Notes: generated by a model from the sequence alone, not told the origin. A DNA stretch of 64,000 nt from Ensifer sp. BR816 (GCF_000378985.1 NZ_KB905370.1:1159330-1223329), one strand, 5' to 3'; shown: positions 7,446 through 16,559, numbered from the stretch's first letter. Program-made: numbers and translations.

Positions 7446-8438
7446 ATGACGTTCATGAGCATGACCCGCCGCGCAGCCCTCGCCTTCGGCGTCGCGACAC
7501 TTTCCGCATTGACGCTCGGCGGCCCGGTTGAGGCGCAAGAGTTTCCGGACCGAACGATAACGCTGGTCGTCCCCTTTGCCGCCGGCGGCTCGACCGACGT
7601 GGTTGCGCGGATCATCGCCCAGAAGATGTCCGAGGATCTCGGCCAGCAGGTCATCGTGCAGAACGTCGCCGGTGCCGGCGGCAACCTTGGGGCGTCCAAT
7701 GTCGCGCGCGCCGATCCCGATGGCTACACGATCCTCATGGCCACGGTCGCAACCCACGCCTTGAACCCGCTGATCCTGAAGACCAAGCCCTACGATCCCG
7801 AGAAGGATTTCGCGCCCATCTCGCTGCTGGTCATCGTTCCGAACGTGCTGGTCGTCAATCCGGAACTGCCGGCCAAGTCGGTGCAGGAATTGCTGGCGCT
7901 CCTGAAGGCGTCGCCCGATCAGTACAGCTACGCATCCTCCGGCAATGGCACGCCGCTGCATCTTTCCGGCGAGCTCTTCAAGAAGATGGCCGGGGTCGAG
8001 ATGCAGCACATTCCCTACAAGGGCTCCGGCCCGGCGCTGAACGACGTCATCGGCAACCAGGTGCCGATCATGTTCGACAACCTGCCCTCGTCGTCGAGCC
8101 ACATCAAGGCGGGGACGCTCAGGGCGCTCGCCGTGACCACCGCCGAACGCGCACCCTCCTTCCCGGACGTCCCAACCATCGCCGAGTCCGGCATTCCCGG
8201 CTACGAGACCTATACCTGGAACGCGCTCTTCGCCCCGGCCAACACGCCTCAGCCGGTCATCGCCCGCCTGAACGAGTCGGCCAAGAAGGCGCTCGCCGAT
8301 CCGGCCGTCCAGAAGCGCATGGAGGAGTTCAGCGCCAAGATCGTCGGTTCGACACCCGAGGAACTGGCCGCGCATGTGAAAGCGGAACTGGCAAAATGGA
8401 CGCCCGTCGTGCGCGACGCAAACGTGCAGATGGATTGA
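7446..8438 (+). CDS. Bug/TctC-type periplasmic substrate-binding protein
   Basis: A 330-residue protein with an N-terminal export signal (SMTRRAALAFGVATLSALTLG, cleavage near VEAQE). The mature part is typical of the Bug family (FPDRTITLVVPFAAGGSTDVVARI, GAGGNLGASNVARADPDG, and the HIPYKGSGPALNDVIGNQV region). Such proteins bind carboxylates or related ligands for tripartite tricarboxylate transporters. No TctA or TctB membrane subunits are nearby, so this is an orphan binding protein, as is common for the family. A strong GGGAGGA ribosome-binding site precedes the start. Confidence 0.92.
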   Translation: MTFMSMTRRAALAFGVATLSALTLGGPVEAQEFPDRTITLVVPFAAGGSTDVVARIIAQKMSEDLGQQVIVQNVAGAGGNLGASNVARADPDGYTILMATVATHALNPLILKTKPYDPEKDFAPISLLVIVPNVLVVNPELPAKSVQELLALLKASPDQYSYASSGNGTPLHLSGELFKKMAGVEMQHIPYKGSGPALNDVIGNQVPIMFDNLPSSSSHIKAGTLRALAVTTAERAPSFPDVPTIAESGIPGYETYTWNALFAPANTPQPVIARLNESAKKALADPAVQKRMEEFSAKIVGSTPEELAAHVKAELAKWTPVVRDANVQMD

Positions 8439-8475
8439 CGACACATGACTTAGCCGGGGTGCTCCCGCAGCCCGG

Positions 8476-10125
8476 CTATGTCTTCGTTGCGGCGCCCCGC
8501 CCCGCGGCGCGGCCGGAAAAGATGCAGCCGCCCAGGAAGGTCCCCTCGAGCGCGTTGTAGCCGTGCATGCCGCCGCCGCCGAACCCGGCGACTTCGCCGG
8601 CAGCAAAGAGGCCCGGCACCGGCTCACCGGAGATCTCCAGCACCTGCCCGGCAAGATTGGTCTGCAGCCCGCCGAGCGTCTTGCGCGTCAGGATATGCAA
8701 TCGCACCGCAATCAGCGGGCCGGCTTTCGGATCCAGGAGACGATGCGGCCGGGCCGTCCGCAGCAACCGGTCGCCGCGATAGGCGCGGGCCCCGCGGATG
8801 GCCGTTACCTGCGCGTCCTTGGAAAACGGATTGTCGATCTCGCGGTCGCGCGCCTCGATCTGCGCCTTGAGATGGGGCACCGAAAGCCGGTTCTCGCCCG
8901 TCAACCTGTTCATGGCATCGACGAGATCCTCCAGCCGGTCCTTGACGACGAAATCCTCGCCCTTGTCCATGAACGCCTGGACCGGACCGGGCGGATTCTT
9001 GCCTAGCCGCTTGAGGAGAAGTGCGATGCTCTTGCCGGTCAGATCCGGGTTCTGCTCTGACCCCGAAAGGGCGAATTCCTTCTTGATGATCCCTCGCGTC
9101 AGGATGAACCAGCTGTAGTCGTGGCCGCTCTTGCGGATCGCGGCCAATGTCCCGAGCGTGTCGAAACCGGGCATGGCGGGTGCTGCGAAGCGATTGCCGT
9201 CGGCATCGCACCAGAACGAAGACGGGCCCGGCAGGATGCGGATGCCATGGTCCGGCCAGATCGGGTCGAAATTCCTGAGGCCCTCGGTATAGTGCCACAT
9301 GCGGTCGGCGTTGATGACCGAGCCCCGTGCGCGGCCCGCGATCTCGAGCATGCGGCCGTCGACATGATGCGGCACGCCGCTGACCATCGATGCCGGCGGC
9401 TGGCCGAGCCGCTTGCGTGGCCAGTTGCGGCGCACCAGCTCGTGATTGCCGCCGATACCGCCCGAGCTGACGATAACCGCGCCGGCGGAGATCTCGAACT
9501 CGCCGGCGATCTCGCGCGAACTGCGCTGGCCGCGGTCGACCGCATCCGCCTTGAGGAACGCGCCGCGCGCGCCCGTCACGGCACCGTCCGTCGTTACCAG
9601 TTCGTCGACGCGGTGGCGGAAGCGGAAACGGACGAGGCCCCGGCTTTCCGCCTCGCGCGTCAGCCGGATGAACGGTTCGAGCACGGCCGGGCCGGTGCCC
9701 CAGGTGATGTGGAAGCGGGGAACGGAATTGCCGTGGCCGTGGGCAAGACCGCCGCCACGCTCGGCCCAGCCGACGACGGGAAACCAGCGCAGCCCGAGTG
9801 CATGCAGCCAGCGTCGTTTTTCGCCGGCGGCGAAGTCGAGATAGGCCTCGGCCCAGAGGCGCGGCCAGTGATCCTCGGGTCGGTCGAACTGCGACGACCC
9901 CATCCAGTCCTGGCCGGCAAGGTCACGACTGTCGCGAATGCCCATGCGCCGCTGCTCGGGACTGTCGATGAAGAAGAGACCGCCAAGCGACCAGAAAGCC
10001 TGGCCGCCGAGATTCTGCTCGCCCTCCTGATCGACAACGATCACCTTGCGGCCCTGCGCCGCCGCCTCCGATGCCGCCACGAGCCCGGCAAGGCCCGCAC
10101 CGATGACCAATACATCGCAATCCAT
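8476..10125 (-). CDS. FAD-binding dehydrogenase (KsdD/fumarate-reductase-like flavoprotein)
   Basis: A 549-residue protein. The ATG at 10125 (MDCDVLVIGAGLAGLVAA) follows a GGGGGAGT ribosome site and begins at the FAD dinucleotide fold; an upstream in-frame start adds only a non-conserved leader. It has GxGxxG, VVDQEGEQNLGGQAFWS, a central SSGGIGGN segment and a C-terminal FAD motif LFAAGEVAGFGGGGMHGYNAL. This matches the family annotated as FAD-binding dehydrogenases related to 3-oxosteroid 1-dehydrogenase. The substrate is unknown. It faces the TctC gene tail to tail with a GC-rich inverted repeat (8451-8478) between them. Confidence 0.9.
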   Translation of the reverse strand: MDCDVLVIGAGLAGLVAASEAAAQGRKVIVVDQEGEQNLGGQAFWSLGGLFFIDSPEQRRMGIRDSRDLAGQDWMGSSQFDRPEDHWPRLWAEAYLDFAAGEKRRWLHALGLRWFPVVGWAERGGGLAHGHGNSVPRFHITWGTGPAVLEPFIRLTREAESRGLVRFRFRHRVDELVTTDGAVTGARGAFLKADAVDRGQRSSREIAGEFEISAGAVIVSSGGIGGNHELVRRNWPRKRLGQPPASMVSGVPHHVDGRMLEIAGRARGSVINADRMWHYTEGLRNFDPIWPDHGIRILPGPSSFWCDADGNRFAAPAMPGFDTLGTLAAIRKSGHDYSWFILTRGIIKKEFALSGSEQNPDLTGKSIALLLKRLGKNPPGPVQAFMDKGEDFVVKDRLEDLVDAMNRLTGENRLSVPHLKAQIEARDREIDNPFSKDAQVTAIRGARAYRGDRLLRTARPHRLLDPKAGPLIAVRLHILTRKTLGGLQTNLAGQVLEISGEPVPGLFAAGEVAGFGGGGMHGYNALEGTFLGGCIFSGRAAGRGAATKT

Positions 10126-10201
10126 CAAAGGCGACTCCCCCAGACATCCCTGACGACTCTTACGCACACGTCAAGGTCAATTCAAGCAGGAGCGTGCACG
10201 C

Positions 10202-11233
10202 CTATTTCTCGGTCAGCTTGAGTTCGATGCGCCGGTTTTGTGCCCGCACCTCCAGGCTCTCGCCGACGGCGATGGGCTGGTACTCCCCGAACCCGGCCGC
10301 CACCAGGCGGTCGGCCGGAACCCCCTTGGAGATCAGGAACTTGACGACCGAGGTGGCGCGCGCCGAAGACAGTTCCCAGTTGTCGGCGAAGCGGCCGGTG
10401 CCGGAGAGCTGCACGTTATCCGTATGGCCGTCGACGCGCAGGACCCAATTGATCTCTGCCGGAATTTCCTTGGCAAGGTCGAGCAGCGCCGCGGCGAGCT
10501 TTGCCATCTCCACCTCGCCCTCGGGGTTCAGGTCGCTGCTGCCGGAGGAGAACAGTACTTCCGACTGGAAGACGAAACGGTCGCCGACGATGCGGATATT
10601 TTCGCGATCCGAGAGGATTTCCCGCAGCCGCCCAAAAAAGTCCGAGCGATAGCGGTTGAGTTCCTGCACGCGCTGGGCGAGCGCCACGTTCAGACGACGG
10701 CCGAGATCGGCGATCTTGGCCTGCGACGACTGATCCTTCGCCTCGGAGGCCTGCAGCGCGCCCTCGATGGCGGCAATCTGACTTCGCAGCGCGGCGATCT
10801 GCTGGTTCAAAAGCTCGATCTGGCTCATCGCACGGGCGCTGATTTGCCGCTCGTTCGCGAGTTCCGAACCCAACCGGCCGAGCTTCTGACTGGCTTCATC
10901 GGCGCTGCCCGCCCCCTGGTCGAGCAAGGCCTGCAGGCGCGACCGGTCTCCTTCCGACTGCGCCAGAGACGCCTGGAGATTGGCAAGCGAATCCTCGAGG
11001 TCCTGCTTGCCGCTCTTTTCGAGAGCCAGAAGCTGGGTGAGTTCGTTGATCTGGCTGTTCAGCCGGTTCAGCACCTCGTCCTTGCCGGTGATCTCCCGCC
11101 CCATCAGGAACTGCGCCGTGACGAAGACGCTGAGCAGGAACATGATCGCCATCAGCAAGGTCGAAAGTGCATCGACGAAGCCCGGCCAGTAGTTGATCGT
11201 CCGCGGATTGCGGCCCCTTCGGGCGAGCGCCAT
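10202..11233 (-). CDS. MotB/OmpA-like peptidoglycan-binding protein with coiled coil
   Basis: A 343-residue protein. A single N-terminal membrane helix includes a conserved aspartate (WPGFVDALSTLLMAIMF, Asp21) in the position of the proton-binding Asp of MotB. Next is a long coiled coil (about 55-180; NRLNSQINELTQLLALEK) and a C-terminal OmpA domain (about 220-340; VDGHTDNVQL, AGFGEYQPI). Downstream of and nearly abutting the MotA/ExbB-like gene, it probably forms a non-flagellar ion-driven stator-like complex anchored to peptidoglycan. The physiological role is unknown. Confidence 0.88.
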   Translation of the reverse strand: MALARRGRNPRTINYWPGFVDALSTLLMAIMFLLSVFVTAQFLMGREITGKDEVLNRLNSQINELTQLLALEKSGKQDLEDSLANLQASLAQSEGDRSRLQALLDQGAGSADEASQKLGRLGSELANERQISARAMSQIELLNQQIAALRSQIAAIEGALQASEAKDQSSQAKIADLGRRLNVALAQRVQELNRYRSDFFGRLREILSDRENIRIVGDRFVFQSEVLFSSGSSDLNPEGEVEMAKLAAALLDLAKEIPAEINWVLRVDGHTDNVQLSGTGRFADNWELSSARATSVVKFLISKGVPADRLVAAGFGEYQPIAVGESLEVRAQNRRIELKLTEK

Positions 11234-11236
11234 CGA

Positions 11237-12343
11237 TCAGTCACCCCCGCTTTCGTCCGCATGGCTGAGCTTCGCCTGCGAGGCGGTCCTCTCGCTGTTC
11301 ACCGCGATCCGGTCGGCCTGGCCGATGCGCGATGTCAGCCGGTCGAGCGTCTTGCGCATCGATTTGGCCTCCTCCTGTTGCGCCTCGATCCAGTCGCGCA
11401 GCATTTGCTGTTCGCCGCGCATGTTCTTGACGAGACCTTGAATGCCCTCGGCGAGGCTCGCCATCGCCGCCGTCGTGCGCTGGTTGACGCCACCATCGTG
11501 CGCGAGGCGGGAGAGCTGGTCGGCAACGCGCCGCATTTCCTCCGCCGGCGCGCCGCCAACGGTCTCGATCGGCGCGGAAAATCCGGAGCCGACATCGGTC
11601 ACCGATGACAGCCAGTTCTCAAGCTCCGTGTAGAAGCGGCTCTGCGCACGTCCCGCCTGCAGATCGAGGAAGCCGAGGATCAGCGAACCGGACAGGCCGA
11701 ACAGCGAGGCCGAGAAGGCGGTGCCCATGCCGGTCAACGGCGCCGACAGGCCGCTCTTCAGCGAGCTCAGGAGGTCCTCCGTCGTGCCCGAACCGGCGTC
11801 CAGTGACTGAATGACGGTATTGATCGAGCCGATCGTTCCGAGAAGGCCCCAGAAGGTACCGAGCAGGCCGAGGAAGACGAGAAGGCCGGCGAGATACCGG
11901 GTGATGTCGCGCGACTCGTCGAGACGGGCGGCGATGGAATCGAGGATCGAGCGGAGCGCGATCGTCGAGATCGCCGTCGTCTGGCGCCCGCCGATCAGCG
12001 CCCGCATCGGCGCAAGCAACACCGGGTCGCGTCCGACCTTGTCGGCACTTCCGGCGGCGCGGAACGAGTTGAACCAGCGCACTTCGGGTCTGAGCCCAAG
12101 CACATGATTGAACGCCAGCAGAATGCCGATCACCAGCACGCCGAGGATCAACCCGTTGAGACCGGGATTGCCACCGAAGGCTTCGCGTGCCTGCCGGAAG
12201 AGGATCGCTGCGACAAAACCGACGATGATCAGAAAGATGACCATCGTCCAGAAATAGGGCATCGGGCTTGAAAGCTTGTGCGGATTATAGTTCTCCTCCG
12301 CCACTTCCTGCCCACGCCAGCCGGACAGACTCAGTTTCGTCAT
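11237..12343 (-). CDS. MotA/TolQ/ExbB-like proton-channel protein
   Basis: A 368-residue protein using the ATG at 12343 (MTKLSLSGWRGQ), which has a GGGAG upstream; the frame extends to 12442 without a better site. There are two N-terminal helices (about 35-85), a cytoplasmic part, then the conserved pair of helices YLAGLLVFLGLLGTFWGLLG and PLTGMGTAFSASLFGLSGSLILG characteristic of MotA/TolQ/ExbB channels, then a coiled-coil tail. It overlaps no flagellar or Tol/Ton genes. Its partner OmpA/MotB-like gene starts 3 bases after its stop. Confidence 0.87.
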   Translation of the reverse strand: MTKLSLSGWRGQEVAEENYNPHKLSSPMPYFWTMVIFLIIVGFVAAILFRQAREAFGGNPGLNGLILGVLVIGILLAFNHVLGLRPEVRWFNSFRAAGSADKVGRDPVLLAPMRALIGGRQTTAISTIALRSILDSIAARLDESRDITRYLAGLLVFLGLLGTFWGLLGTIGSINTVIQSLDAGSGTTEDLLSSLKSGLSAPLTGMGTAFSASLFGLSGSLILGFLDLQAGRAQSRFYTELENWLSSVTDVGSGFSAPIETVGGAPAEEMRRVADQLSRLAHDGGVNQRTTAAMASLAEGIQGLVKNMRGEQQMLRDWIEAQQEEAKSMRKTLDRLTSRIGQADRIAVNSERTASQAKLSHADESGGD

Positions 12344-12687
12344 GCGTTTGCCAATCTCCCGGTTTGCGGCTTTGCTCGCGCCTGTCCGCACAGGCGACGG
12401 TTGCTGCAACTCTTTGAAGTAGCGGACCATTCTCGAAATCAATAGCGATCTCGGCCGAACGATGCCGCCGATGGCCGGAGACCATCCCTATCGGCCGGGA
12501 GACTAGTGGAACTTTGTGCCAAATTGAAGGGAAAACGGAAGGCCCTGCAGATGAATGCTTTCGGTCGCCTGCATCGGATATGTTCGTCCGACGCTTACTG
12601 CATGCTTCCCCAGATCAGAGCCCGATTCAGGGATAAGACGCGGGCCTCGCGGCCCCGCTTTGTTCTGCGCCGGGCCGGCCCCCGGGA
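12344..12687. other. Intergenic region upstream of the MotA-like operon
   Basis: 344 bases between the MotA-like start and the suhB stop, both on the minus strand. A GC-rich stem (12639-12658) just past the suhB stop could be a weak terminator, but no U-run follows on the minus strand. No small ORF with convincing composition and no clear promoter was found. Confidence 0.4.
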
Positions 12688-13488
12688 CTACTTGGTCGAG
12701 ACCGGGCGGTGGATGACCTCGCGCAGCGCCTTGGCGATATACTCGTTGCCGCAGATGATGGACCCGTCTTCGACCGGCTTGCTTCCGCCATCGATGTCGG
12801 TCACCCAGCCACCGGCCTCGCGGATCAGCAGGACCCCGGCAGCGATATCCCAGGCGGCAAGGTCACGCTCCCAGAAGCCGTCGAAGCGCCCGGCAGCCAC
12901 ATAGGCAAGGTCGAGCGAGGCGGAGCCGAAGCGGCGGATACCGGCGACCTCGCCCATGACGTGGCGAAGTTCGATGAGATATTTGCCGTGATTGCCCCGG
13001 CCGAGATGTGGCGTACCGGTGCCGATCACGGCATCGGAAAGGGCCTTGCGGGCGCCGACGCGCAGCCGCCGGTCGTTCAGGAAGGCGCCGCCGCCGCGCT
13101 CGGCCGTATAAAGTTCGTCGGTCGCCGGATTGAAAACCACCGCACCGACGATCTCGCCCTGACGCTCCAGGGCAATCGATACGGCAAAATGCGGAAGGCC
13201 GTGGAGGAAATTGGTCGTGCCGTCGAGAGGATCGACGATCCAGCGATGGGCGCCGTCCGTTCCCTTGATCTCCTCGCCTTCCTCACCGAGGAAGCCATAG
13301 GTCGGGCGAGCCTTGAGCAGTTCCTCGCGGATGACCCGCTCGGCCTTGCGGTCGGCTTGGGAAACGTAGTCGCTCGGCCCCTTCAACGAGACCTGGAGGT
13401 TCTGTACTTCGCCGAAATCGCGCGCCAGCGATTTGCCGGCCTTGAAGGCCGCCTGGACCATGACATTGAGAAGGGCAGAACGGGCCAT
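12688..13488 (-). CDS. suhB: Inositol-1-monophosphatase SuhB
   Basis: A 266-residue protein starting MARSALLNVMVQAAFKAGK at 13488, seven bases after GAGGA. The frame remains open to 13677, but that extension covers a small-RNA candidate and has no family similarity. Lithium-sensitive phosphatase motifs are present: GEEGEE, WIVDPLDGTTNFLHGLPHF (metal-binding DPLDGT) and WDIAAGVLLIREAGG. SuhB hydrolyses inositol monophosphate and in enterobacteria also acts in rRNA antitermination. Length equals the E. coli protein (267). Confidence 0.95.
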   Translation of the reverse strand: MARSALLNVMVQAAFKAGKSLARDFGEVQNLQVSLKGPSDYVSQADRKAERVIREELLKARPTYGFLGEEGEEIKGTDGAHRWIVDPLDGTTNFLHGLPHFAVSIALERQGEIVGAVVFNPATDELYTAERGGGAFLNDRRLRVGARKALSDAVIGTGTPHLGRGNHGKYLIELRHVMGEVAGIRRFGSASLDLAYVAAGRFDGFWERDLAAWDIAAGVLLIREAGGWVTDIDGGSKPVEDGSIICGNEYIAKALREVIHRPVSTK

Positions 13489-13597
13489 AGGGCAATCCTC
13501 TGAAAGCGAATGCCGGCCGAGCCATCTCGACCGGACATGGAACCTGTTTGACGGTCCGCCCCATGCGAAGGGTCGGCGAGGAGACGCAACCGTCGTC

Positions 13598-13680
13598 AAA
13601 AAACCGAGTGAGATGTCACTCTGCCCACGGGGTAGGATACTGGGAGGCCGCGGACAAAACCGGGGCTTCAAGACCACAAA
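13598..13680 (-). ncRNA. mmgR: Candidate suhB-linked small RNA (alpha-r8/mmgR type)
   Basis: About 110 bases upstream of suhB on the same strand. Read on the minus strand it has a helix CCGCGG/CCGTGG enclosing a loop that exposes CCTCCC and CCTACCCC. It ends in a hairpin GAGTGA/TCACTC (arms 13616-13621 and 13606-13611, loop of four) followed by six U residues (13598-13603). An anti-Shine-Dalgarno loop, a short terminator helix and a position next to suhB recall the alphaproteobacterial suhB/mmgR RNA family. In Sinorhizobium that RNA limits polyhydroxybutyrate granule accumulation. The 5' end is not defined and the family assignment is from memory. Confidence 0.6.
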
Positions 13681-13738
13681 ATCCCCGAAAGTTCAAGCGA
13701 AATAGCGCCTGCCCATCGAACCACGGCTCATCGCCCGC

Positions 13739-14887
13739 TCAGGACGAGCGGAACTTGTTCGCCGCGGCGAGCGCCGATTTCTGCTGCGTGTCGTTGAGGC
13801 CGAGATAGAAGTCCTCGAGGGTGTCGTCCTTGAGCCCGGCCCGGCGCGACAGCACGTACCACTTCGCCGCCTCGATCGGATCGGGCCGCGTGCCGATGGC
13901 GTTGACGAGGAGATGGGCAAGCCGGTTCTGCGCGACGACATTGCCGCCCTCGGCCGCCCGCTTCATCCAGGCAAAGCCTTCTTCGAGGTTACGGTCGCCG
14001 CCGATCCCCTCGATCAGCCAGATCGCGATGTCGAGTTGTGCCGTATCATAGCCGGCGCGCGCCGCGCGAAGCAGCCATTCCCGGGCACGAGCCCGCTTGC
14101 CGTCGTCAATGCCATCGACATTGAGATAGATCTGCGACAGCGCATATTGGGCGTCGGCGATCCCCTGCTCGGCGGCCTTCTCGTAATAGGGCATCGCCGC
14201 CTTCAGTCCCTTGGGGCCTGGCGTGTCGGCGACGAGCGTCTGTCCATAGTTGAACTGGGCGGCCGCATTGCCGAGATCGGCGGCCTTCTTCATCAGTTCA
14301 TCCGCGCTCTTGCGGTCGCGCTTGACGTAGCGCCCCTCCATCAGGATCAGCGCATATTTGAACATCGCCGCGGGATCGCCGTTGTTCGCCGCCTGACCGT
14401 ACCAGAAGGCGGCATCCTTGGGATTGCGCGCCACACCAAGGCCCTGCTCGAGGATCGAGGCGACCAGCGTCTGCGCCGCCGGGTCGCCGAGCTGGGCACG
14501 CGGCAGCGCGAGGTCCATTGCCGTCAGGTAATAGCCCCGCTGGAACGCTCCATAGGCGTCGTCCACCTTGCCGGAAAACGGCTTTTCTGCGGGAAGCGCC
14601 GGAAGTTCGGCGCCCATGCGATCGATGACGTTGACGCCGCCGGACGGCTTTTCCTCGCCGGCCTTCGGCTTGACACCCGTGTCGTCCTTGGCCGGCTTTT
14701 CCGTTCCCTCCGGCAGCACCGCGCCGTTATAAGGCGTGATCCGGCCGCGCTTTGGGACGACGCCCTCATCCGCCGGTGCAGCAGGCGGCGGCTGCTCGGC
14801 GCGAGCCGGCAGGGCGGCCAGAGCGATGGCGACGACAAGGGTCGCGACCCGGCTCAGTTTCAGGGAGGATCGTCTCAGCATCGCCAC
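13739..14887 (-). CDS. Exported Sel1-repeat protein
   Basis: A 382-residue protein with a signal peptide (LSRVATLVVAIALAALPARA, cleavage before EQPP). A proline/lysine-rich linker follows, then at least five Sel1-like repeats from about residue 110 (DAAFWYGQAANNGDPAAMFKYA, AMPYYEKAAEQGIADAQYALS, EGFAWMKRAAEGGNVVAQNRLA). Sel1 proteins are scaffolds for protein interactions; periplasmic ones in rhizobia are linked to envelope or exopolysaccharide signalling. It lies two bases downstream of thiE, so the two are probably one operon. The specific partner is unknown. Confidence 0.88.
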   Translation of the reverse strand: MAMLRRSSLKLSRVATLVVAIALAALPARAEQPPPAAPADEGVVPKRGRITPYNGAVLPEGTEKPAKDDTGVKPKAGEEKPSGGVNVIDRMGAELPALPAEKPFSGKVDDAYGAFQRGYYLTAMDLALPRAQLGDPAAQTLVASILEQGLGVARNPKDAAFWYGQAANNGDPAAMFKYALILMEGRYVKRDRKSADELMKKAADLGNAAAQFNYGQTLVADTPGPKGLKAAMPYYEKAAEQGIADAQYALSQIYLNVDGIDDGKRARAREWLLRAARAGYDTAQLDIAIWLIEGIGGDRNLEEGFAWMKRAAEGGNVVAQNRLAHLLVNAIGTRPDPIEAAKWYVLSRRAGLKDDTLEDFYLGLNDTQQKSALAAANKFRSS

Positions 14888-14889
14888 GT

Positions 14890-15543
14890 CTAATCTTCAA
14901 ACCGTGGCGCTTTTTCGTCAAGCAAGGCGTTGACGGCCGCAACCACGGAGGGCGCCTGGCCCGGCTCGGCAAAGACCGCGAGACGAAGCGCGACGAATTC
15001 AGCGCCGGTCTCGGCAACCGCAAGCGCCGATTGGGGATCGGTGCCGCCCATGACGATGCAAGGAATTTCGATCATCGACGCCCACCATTCCGCGAGCGCC
15101 AGGTTCTTCGGGTGCGCCTCCGGCTTGATGTCGCCATCGGTACGGCCGAAGAACACGTAGTCCGGCCGAACCTCGCCGATTTCGAGCGCATGGTGGCGGT
15201 CGGTTGCGTTGCCGCCGCCGACGATCATTTTCGGCGCATGCCGCTCGATCGCTTCGGCAAGGACATCCGCACCGGCCGCAATGTGAAGGCCATCCGCCTT
15301 GGCGCGACCGGCGACGCGCGTATCGCCCTCGATGAGCGCTGCCGCCCCCGCGTTCTGAATCACCGGCACGAGCGCTTCGGCGTGCCTTTGGAAATCCGTC
15401 TCGTCGAGCCCGTATTGCGGAACGACGACCGATGCCACATCGCCGCCCTTGAGGGCATCGGCGAGCACCTTCGAACGTTCGGCGATGTCGGGCATATCGG
15501 GCGCGATCAGCACGAGGCGGCAGCGGTTTTCGGTATTGCTCAT
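14890..15543 (-). CDS. thiE: Thiamine-phosphate synthase family protein
   Basis: A 217-residue TIM-barrel protein from ATG at 15543 (MSNTENRCRLVLIAPDMPD). It has the ThiE-like segments ADGLHIAAG, VFFGRTDGDIKPEAHPKNL and CIVMGGTDPQSALAVAETGAEFVAL (phosphate-binding GG). ThiE joins HMP-PP to thiazole phosphate. The catalytic residues cannot be verified without alignment, and sinorhizobia carry a second paralogue, so this may be a divergent copy. There is no thiamine riboswitch motif upstream and no other thi genes nearby. Confidence 0.75.
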   Translation of the reverse strand: MSNTENRCRLVLIAPDMPDIAERSKVLADALKGGDVASVVVPQYGLDETDFQRHAEALVPVIQNAGAAALIEGDTRVAGRAKADGLHIAAGADVLAEAIERHAPKMIVGGGNATDRHHALEIGEVRPDYVFFGRTDGDIKPEAHPKNLALAEWWASMIEIPCIVMGGTDPQSALAVAETGAEFVALRLAVFAEPGQAPSVVAAVNALLDEKAPRFED

Positions 15544-15645
15544 ATTGTTCGTTCCTGGCGATGCCCGCTGCAGGCGGGAATCCGCTACTCGATTTCGTTC
15601 GGGAAAACCGATAGACGGAGATGACCGAAGGATCAACCGCCACCG

Positions 15646-16425
15646 ATGCTCCCCGATCTCGACTTCTATCTCGTCGCCGTTCCGGCAGTCCTGCTCGTCG
15701 GCCTCAGCAAGGGAGGCATGGGCGAAGCACTGTCGCTAATGGGCGTTCCGATCCTCTCCATGGCGGTCTCGCCCGTCCAGGCGGCCGCACTGCTTCTGCC
15801 TATTCTCATCGCCATGGACATCGTCTCCCTGTGGATCTGGCGCAAGAACGGCGACCGGAAGACGTTGACCATGCTGCTGCCCGGCGCGATCGCCGGCATT
15901 GCCATTGGCTGGGCGACCTCCGCCTATGTGCCGCGCGACGCGCTGAGGCTGATCATCGGCGCCATCACCGTGGTGTTCGTGCTGCGCTACGCCTATACGG
16001 TCTGGAGAAGCCGCAGCGGCGCGGCAATCCTTCCCAAGCAGCATCGTCTCGGTCCTGCCGCGCTCTGGGGGAGCTTCGCCGGATATGGCAGTTTCGTCGC
16101 TCACGCCGGCGGGCCGCCGTTCCAGATCTACGCCTTGCCGCTGAAGCTCGACCCGCGCGAATATACCGGCACCATCGTGCGCTTCTTCGCGATCCTCAAT
16201 GCGGTGAAGCTCATTCCCTATTTCGCGCTCGGGCAACTCGACACCAGCAACCTCGCGACATCGGCCACACTCTTTCCCCTGGCCATGGTCGCGACGGCCT
16301 GCGGCGCCTGGATCGTGCGCCGGATGAAGCCGCAGGTGTTCTACCCCTTCATGTACGCAATGGCTTTCATCGCCGGATCGAGACTTGTCTGGGACGGGCT
16401 CACCAGCCTCCTGTCCGGCGGCTGA
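15646..16425 (+). CDS. TauE/SafE-type sulfite/sulfonate exporter family permease
   Basis: A 259-residue integral membrane protein with about eight helices. It shows the TSUP duplicated motif: GLSKGGMGEALSLMGVPILS in the first half and GSFAGYGSFVAHAGGPPFQIY in the second. TSUP permeases move sulfur-containing or organic anions across the inner membrane, but the substrate cannot be read from sequence. It is transcribed divergently from thiE, with about 100 bases between start codons. Confidence 0.9.
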   Translation: MLPDLDFYLVAVPAVLLVGLSKGGMGEALSLMGVPILSMAVSPVQAAALLLPILIAMDIVSLWIWRKNGDRKTLTMLLPGAIAGIAIGWATSAYVPRDALRLIIGAITVVFVLRYAYTVWRSRSGAAILPKQHRLGPAALWGSFAGYGSFVAHAGGPPFQIYALPLKLDPREYTGTIVRFFAILNAVKLIPYFALGQLDTSNLATSATLFPLAMVATACGAWIVRRMKPQVFYPFMYAMAFIAGSRLVWDGLTSLLSGG

Positions 16426-16559
16426 GGTCTCTTCCCCGCCTCGCAAAAGGCGCGCTCCGCAGATAGCCGCGGCGAGCCGTGATGCTGCAAAGCAATGCGG
16501 ACTTATCGCAATGCACAAATTTCTTGCCGCTCCGCCGAAATTCGCTTAACGTCCGACCC

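Noticed and set aside
7446-8438. Tripartite tricarboxylate transporter operon
   Set aside because: Only the binding protein is present. No TctA or TctB genes flank it.
8451-8478. Bidirectional terminator between TctC and the FAD dehydrogenase
   Set aside because: The 8-bp stem is perfect, but the loop is 12 bases and there is no T run on either side.
10202-12343. ZorA/ZorB of a Zorya anti-phage system
   Set aside because: MotA/ExbB and OmpA domains match in outline, but no ZorC, ZorD or ZorE helicase or nuclease genes are nearby. Flanking genes are housekeeping.
12639-12658. Terminator of suhB
   Set aside because: A GC stem with one bulge but no U run on the minus strand, so it was left as a note only.
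14890-15645. Thiamine riboswitch upstream of thiE
   Set aside because: The roughly 100-base region between thiE and the TSUP gene shows no THI-box sequence and is too short for the usual fold plus promoter.
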